Below are positions 60,349-64,000 of a stretch of DNA of 64,000 nt, piece by piece (positions within the stretch are counted from its first letter, which is position 1; each line of letters starts with the position of its first letter). This DNA comes from CAZNUM01 sp964539305 (lineage in GTDB: Bacteria; Fidelibacterota; Marinisomatia; Marinisomatales; TCS55), in assembly GCA_964539305.1 (NCBI GenBank), contig CAZIIM010000008.1, positions 5,355 to 69,354 on the forward strand. Direction: 5' to 3'. Both the position numbers and the translations under genes were made by a program. Under the pieces are notes generated by a model. The model made no database searches. It was not told where the DNA came from and worked only from the letters and a program-made list of their open reading frames with translations.

Positions 60349-63300
60349 TTACATCCTTTCTGCTTTTTTCATTTCGTAAGAACGCCAGAGATAATAGAGG
60401 GTTGGAATCACCAGCAACGTCAGGATCGTCGAGGTTACCATTCCACCAACCATGGGGGCCGCGATCCGTTTCATGACCTGAGATCCTGTACCTGTCCCCC
60501 ATAAAATGGGAACCAAGCCGCCGATAATGGCGGCCACGGTCATGGTAATCGGTCGAATTCTCTGGGCCGCCCCGGCGAAAATAACTTCGCTTAAATCGTC
60601 AACACTCTTCAGCTTTCCCTGATCACGCCGCTGCTTATAGGCATTGTCAAGGTAGACCAGCATCACGACACCGATCTCTGCAGAAACACCCGCCAGGGCA
60701 ATGAATCCTACGCCCACGGCGACACTCATATTGTATCCGAGGATATACATGAACCAGATTCCGCCCACCAGGGCAAAGGGAAGCGACAGCATCACTATTA
60801 AACTCTCAGTGATGTTCTTAAAATTGAAAAACAGGAGCAGGAAAATAATCAGCAAGGTGATCGGAATGACCATTTTCAGACGCTGATTCGCCCGTTCCAT
60901 ATATTCGTATTGACCACTCCAAACAATGGAGTACCCTTCCGGTATATCGAGCTCCTTCATTAACACTTCTTTCGCCCGTTTCACATAGGTTCCCACGTCA
61001 ATCCCGGTAATGTCTACATAAATCCAGCCGGTCATGCGGGCGTTTTCGCTTTTGATTACCGGAGCCCCTTTCCGGATAACAATTTTAGCCACCTGACTGA
61101 TAGGAATCTGGGCGCCGGTAGGAGTAGGAATAATTACCCGTTTCAGCTTATGCATGCTGTCGCGCAATTCCCGACTGTAACGGACATTGATGGGATACCG
61201 TTCCAATCCTTCCACCGTATAGGAAACATTCATACCCCCCACGGCGGACTGAATAATATCCTGGATATCTCCCACGGTTAATCCATAGCGGGCAGCTGCC
61301 ACCCGGTCAATTTCAAAATCCAGGAAATTCCCGCCGGTTACCTTATCGGCATAGGCGCTTAGGGTCCCGGGGATTTTCTGGACAATGGCCTGGACCTTTG
61401 CACCCAGTGTATTCAGTGTATCCAGGTTAGCCCCCATCAATTTGATTCCAACCGGTGTTTTAATTCCAGTACTCAACATGTCAATCCGCGTTTTAATGGG
61501 CATGGTCCAGGCATTGGTCAACCCCGGAAACTGAATCGCAGCATTTAGTTCGGTCACTAATTCTTCAATCGTCACTGCTCGATGTTCAGGCCAAACCCAT
61601 TCCAAGGGTGCTTTTAAAAACCGGGGCAGATTCCAGCCTGAGTACCAGCGTTGAATATTTTTCCGCTTTGGCCAATCCGGCACCGGTTTAAGCGTAATTG
61701 TGGTCTCGGTCATGCTGAGTGGCGCCGGGTCTGTAGCCGTTTCCGCCCGACCCACTTTACCAAACACCATCTCCACTTCTGGAAACGTCTTAATAATCCG
61801 GTCGGTCTGCTGAAGCAATTCCCGTGCTTTGGTGATCGAAATTCCAGGATCGGTTGTTGGCATGTATAGCAGATCACCCTCGTTTAGCGGGGGCATGAAC
61901 TCGGATCCGATTTTTTTCAGTGGGAAAATCGTTACCAACAGAATAAGTCCAGCTGTGATTAAAGTTGTTTTTTTCATCCGTAAAACAAAATCGATAGCTG
62001 GATGGTAGACACGAATTAAAAACCGGTTCACCGGATTCCGTTTTTCCGGTAGGATATTACCCCTTACAAAATAACCCATCAGTACCGGCACAATCGTGAT
62101 AGCCAGCAGGGCTGAAGCCCCCATGGCATAGGTTTTAGTAAAGGCCAGTGGTTTAAAGAGACGCCCTTCCTGGGCCTGAAGGGTAAAGACGGGCATGAAC
62201 GAAACTGTAATAATGAGTAAGGAATAGAACAGTGCCGGACCCACTTCCTTCGAAGCATCCAGAATGGTTTTCCAGTGGTTTTCCGCTTTTGGATTATGTT
62301 CGATGTGTTTATGGGCATTTTCAATCATGACAATGGCCGCATCCACCATGGCACCGATGGCAATGGCGATTCCTCCCAGGGACATGATATTGGCATTAAT
62401 CCCTTGGTAACGCATAATAATAAAGGCAATTAAAATCCCGACCGGTAACGTGAATATCGCCACCAGTGCGCTGCGGAAATGCAGTAAAAAGAGGATACAT
62501 ACCAGTGAAACGACAATAGATTCCTCAATCAATTTCTCCTTCAGATTATCCACGGCCCGTTCAATCAGTACGGATCGGTCGTAGGCTGGCTTGATGGTTA
62601 CACCCTCCGGAAGCCCGCTTTTTAGTTCATCGAGCTTTTTCTTAACATTCTTAATGACCTCGAGCGCATTCTCTCCATACCGCATGACGATGACTCCGCC
62701 CACCACCTCTCCGGTTCCATCCCGGTCGGCCAGACCCCTTCTGAGTTCGGGACCCAGGTGGATATTGGCCACACTCTTCAGCAGAATCGGGGTTCCGTTT
62801 TTATCCACACCCAGGGGAATTTGTTGCAGGTCCTGAATCGATTTAATATATCCGAGTCCCCGCACCATGAATTCGGTCTCTGCCATTTCGATCAGCTTGC
62901 CACCTACATCGTTGTTACTGCGCTTAATGGCCATTTTCACCTTATTCAGTGGAATATTGTAGGCGAGCAACTTGTTGGGATCGACTTCAACCTGGTATTG
63001 CTTGACATAGCCTCCGATACTAGCCACTTCAGACACCCCGGGGACACTCATTAATTCATAACGCAAATAAAAATCCTGGATGGACCGGAGCTGTTGCAAA
63101 TCATGCTTGTCACTTTCCACCGTATATTCATACACCCAGCCGACACCGGTGGCATCGGGCCCCAGTTGGGGTGTTACCCCCTGGGGTAATCGTCCGGATA
63201 CAAAGTTCAAATATTCCAGGACCCGACTTCGCGCCCAGTAAATATCCGTACCATCTTCAAAAATGATGTAGACAAACGATAGTCCAAAAAAGGAATATCC

Positions 63301-63549
63301 CCGGACTACTTTTGCAAAGGGGACAGAGAGCATGGCCGTCGTCAAAGGATAGGTTACCTGATCCTCCACGACCTGGGGTGCCTGCCCCGGATATTCAGTG
63401 AATATAATGACCTGAACATCACTCAAATCGGGGATCGCATCCAGAGGCGTTTTCAACATGGAGTAGAAACCACCCAGTATAATAAAGATGGTGGCCAGGA
63501 TAACCAAAAAACGGTTATTGATGGACCACTGAATAATTTTTTCAATCAT
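60349..63549 (-). CDS. cusA: HME-type RND copper/silver efflux pump CusA
   Basis: 1066 residues, inner-membrane proton-driven pump that forms a tripartite channel with CusB and an outer-membrane factor. Twelve membrane helices with two large periplasmic loops. Signatures include PDLSDVQVIIFTEYPGQAP, QQLRSIQDFYLRYELMSVPGV and the helix-4 MVDAAIVMIENAHKHIE typical of the CusA branch. The signature and the copper ATPase nearby support monovalent Cu(I)/Ag(I) over divalent CzcA-type use. It starts 13 bp after the cusB stop. Confidence 0.95.
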   Translation of the reverse strand: MIEKIIQWSINNRFLVILATIFIILGGFYSMLKTPLDAIPDLSDVQVIIFTEYPGQAPQVVEDQVTYPLTTAMLSVPFAKVVRGYSFFGLSFVYIIFEDGTDIYWARSRVLEYLNFVSGRLPQGVTPQLGPDATGVGWVYEYTVESDKHDLQQLRSIQDFYLRYELMSVPGVSEVASIGGYVKQYQVEVDPNKLLAYNIPLNKVKMAIKRSNNDVGGKLIEMAETEFMVRGLGYIKSIQDLQQIPLGVDKNGTPILLKSVANIHLGPELRRGLADRDGTGEVVGGVIVMRYGENALEVIKNVKKKLDELKSGLPEGVTIKPAYDRSVLIERAVDNLKEKLIEESIVVSLVCILFLLHFRSALVAIFTLPVGILIAFIIMRYQGINANIMSLGGIAIAIGAMVDAAIVMIENAHKHIEHNPKAENHWKTILDASKEVGPALFYSLLIITVSFMPVFTLQAQEGRLFKPLAFTKTYAMGASALLAITIVPVLMGYFVRGNILPEKRNPVNRFLIRVYHPAIDFVLRMKKTTLITAGLILLVTIFPLKKIGSEFMPPLNEGDLLYMPTTDPGISITKARELLQQTDRIIKTFPEVEMVFGKVGRAETATDPAPLSMTETTITLKPVPDWPKRKNIQRWYSGWNLPRFLKAPLEWVWPEHRAVTIEELVTELNAAIQFPGLTNAWTMPIKTRIDMLSTGIKTPVGIKLMGANLDTLNTLGAKVQAIVQKIPGTLSAYADKVTGGNFLDFEIDRVAAARYGLTVGDIQDIIQSAVGGMNVSYTVEGLERYPINVRYSRELRDSMHKLKRVIIPTPTGAQIPISQVAKIVIRKGAPVIKSENARMTGWIYVDITGIDVGTYVKRAKEVLMKELDIPEGYSIVWSGQYEYMERANQRLKMVIPITLLIIFLLLFFNFKNITESLIVMLSLPFALVGGIWFMYILGYNMSVAVGVGFIALAGVSAEIGVVMLVYLDNAYKQRRDQGKLKSVDDLSEVIFAGAAQRIRPITMTVAAIIGGLVPILWGTGTGSQVMKRIAAPMVGGMVTSTILTLLVIPTLYYLWRSYEMKKAERM

Positions 63550-63562
63550 AATAATCCTCGAA

Positions 63563-64000
63563 TCATTGTTCCGAATTCATGTTCATTTTCATATCAGTAT
63601 CCATATCCATGTCCATATCCATTTCCATGCCACCCGATTTTCGTTCCATGGATTTTGAATCATGATCAGGTTCATCAGCAGCCGGGGTCTCCATTGAACC
63701 TGTATCATTATGTTCGGATTCCTTCACAAGGGAACTGCTCATATTTTTCCTGGTGGACAACATCTTGGAAATACTTTCCTGCAGTTTGCTTTCTGAATCC
63801 AGCAGGAATTGAGCCGATACCACGACCTTCTCACCGGCTTTTAAGCCTTTGCGGATCTCATAATAACCGTCTCCACTTTCCACACCGACGGTCACATCTC
63901 TGGGGGCAAACCTCCCGCCCCCAAGCGAGACAAACACCAGGTTCCGCTCTCCTGAGAACAGGACGGCTTCCATGGGAACCGCCACCACGTTTTTCAATGG
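63563..64000 (-). CDS. cusB: Efflux membrane-fusion protein CusB, C-terminal part
   Basis: Reads open to the window edge, so the N-terminus is missing. The visible 145 codons give the last beta-barrel strands (VVAVPMEAVLFSGERNLVFVSLGG, GYYEIRKGLKAGEKVVVSAQFLLDSESKLQESI) and a long C-terminal tail rich in Met, Asp and Glu, ending GGMEMDMDMDMDTDMKMNMN. The adaptor links CusA to the outer-membrane factor. The acidic Met repeats may hold soft metal. It is the first visible gene of the pump operon. Confidence 0.88.
   Translation of the reverse strand, partial: PLKNVVAVPMEAVLFSGERNLVFVSLGGGRFAPRDVTVGVESGDGYYEIRKGLKAGEKVVVSAQFLLDSESKLQESISKMLSTRKNMSSSLVKESEHNDTGSMETPAADEPDHDSKSMERKSGGMEMDMDMDMDTDMKMNMNSEQ

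Noticed and set aside
1..64000. tRNA, rRNA, CRISPR arrays, prophage or IS elements
   Set aside because: No clover-leaf, rRNA core, spaced direct repeats, transposase or phage structural gene was recognised on reading both strands.

Overview
The window reads as a chromosomal segment of a Gram-negative bacterium of the FCB supergroup. My best guess is a Neomarinimicrobiota (SAR406) or Calditrichota relative, held at moderate confidence. The signs are a C-terminal FlgD-like/type IX sorting domain on an exported peptidase, DUF4837 and DUF5683 proteins, a TonB receptor with a carboxypeptidase-regulatory-like N-terminal domain, thrombospondin-type calcium loops inside an outer-membrane barrel, many lipoproteins with lgt, and a CusA-type RND pump. 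No rRNA, tRNA, CRISPR array, integrase or transposase was found. Genes are dense, with many ATGA and TAATG start/stop overlaps.

Layout. 1-6.9 kb, leftward: yebC, ruvC, ruvA, an aminotransferase, gcvT, a sugar-nucleotide epimerase and ftsK (cut by the window edge and by a gap). 7.0-10.3 kb, rightward: an enoyl-CoA hydratase, a thiolase-fold protein that appears to lack the nucleophilic cysteine, its DUF35 partner, and a YlxP/DUF503 protein. 10.3-10.7 kb: a convergent spacer with palindromic REP-like DNA. 10.7-25.0 kb, leftward: a thioredoxin-TPR lipoprotein, a thioesterase, accA, a glycosyltransferase, an RmlD-like reductase, a DUF4837 lipoprotein, rnr, an Omp85-like barrel, a 1057-residue outer-membrane protein, a beta-propeller protein, lgt and an exported zinc-ribbon protein. 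25.2-36.1 kb: a glycine-zipper peptide, a DinG helicase-exonuclease, a membrane protein, an NSS transporter, DUF5683, RidA, a PPC protein, alaS and a barrel with calcium loops. 36.2-38.8 kb, rightward: a three-gene operon ending in the sorted peptidase. 38.8-45.8 kb, leftward: a flavin reductase, TonB receptor and lipoprotein behind a structured leader, then two AT-rich paralogous lipoproteins. 45.8-52.3 kb: a ComM-like ATPase, a small exported protein, ispG, two exported TPR proteins and a GDT1 half-transporter.

52.3-64.0 kb is a leftward copper/silver resistance island. It holds cusB (partial), cusA, a PII-like protein, a regulator fusing an HMA-like metal domain to an AraC helix-turn-helix, a copper P-type ATPase with two YHS domains and a His-rich linker, a CcmH-like Cys protein, and a run of small Met-, Cys- or Gly-rich envelope proteins (Ig-like lipoprotein, Met-rich membrane protein, DUF302, SHOCT, TRASH-like, tandem heavy-metal-binding domains) plus DUF2231. 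The likely division of work is that CopA moves Cu(I) to the periplasm, the small proteins buffer or hand over metal there, CusBA expels it, and the HMA-AraC and PII proteins sense metal and adjust the response.

Assembly. Three 100-N gaps are present. Those in alaS and in the 56 kb lipoprotein gene are flanked by exact 55-bp duplications. Removing the Ns and one copy restores a full reading frame in both cases, so they are assembler artefacts (k=55 overlap), not real gaps. The gap in ftsK has no such duplication and is genuinely missing sequence.
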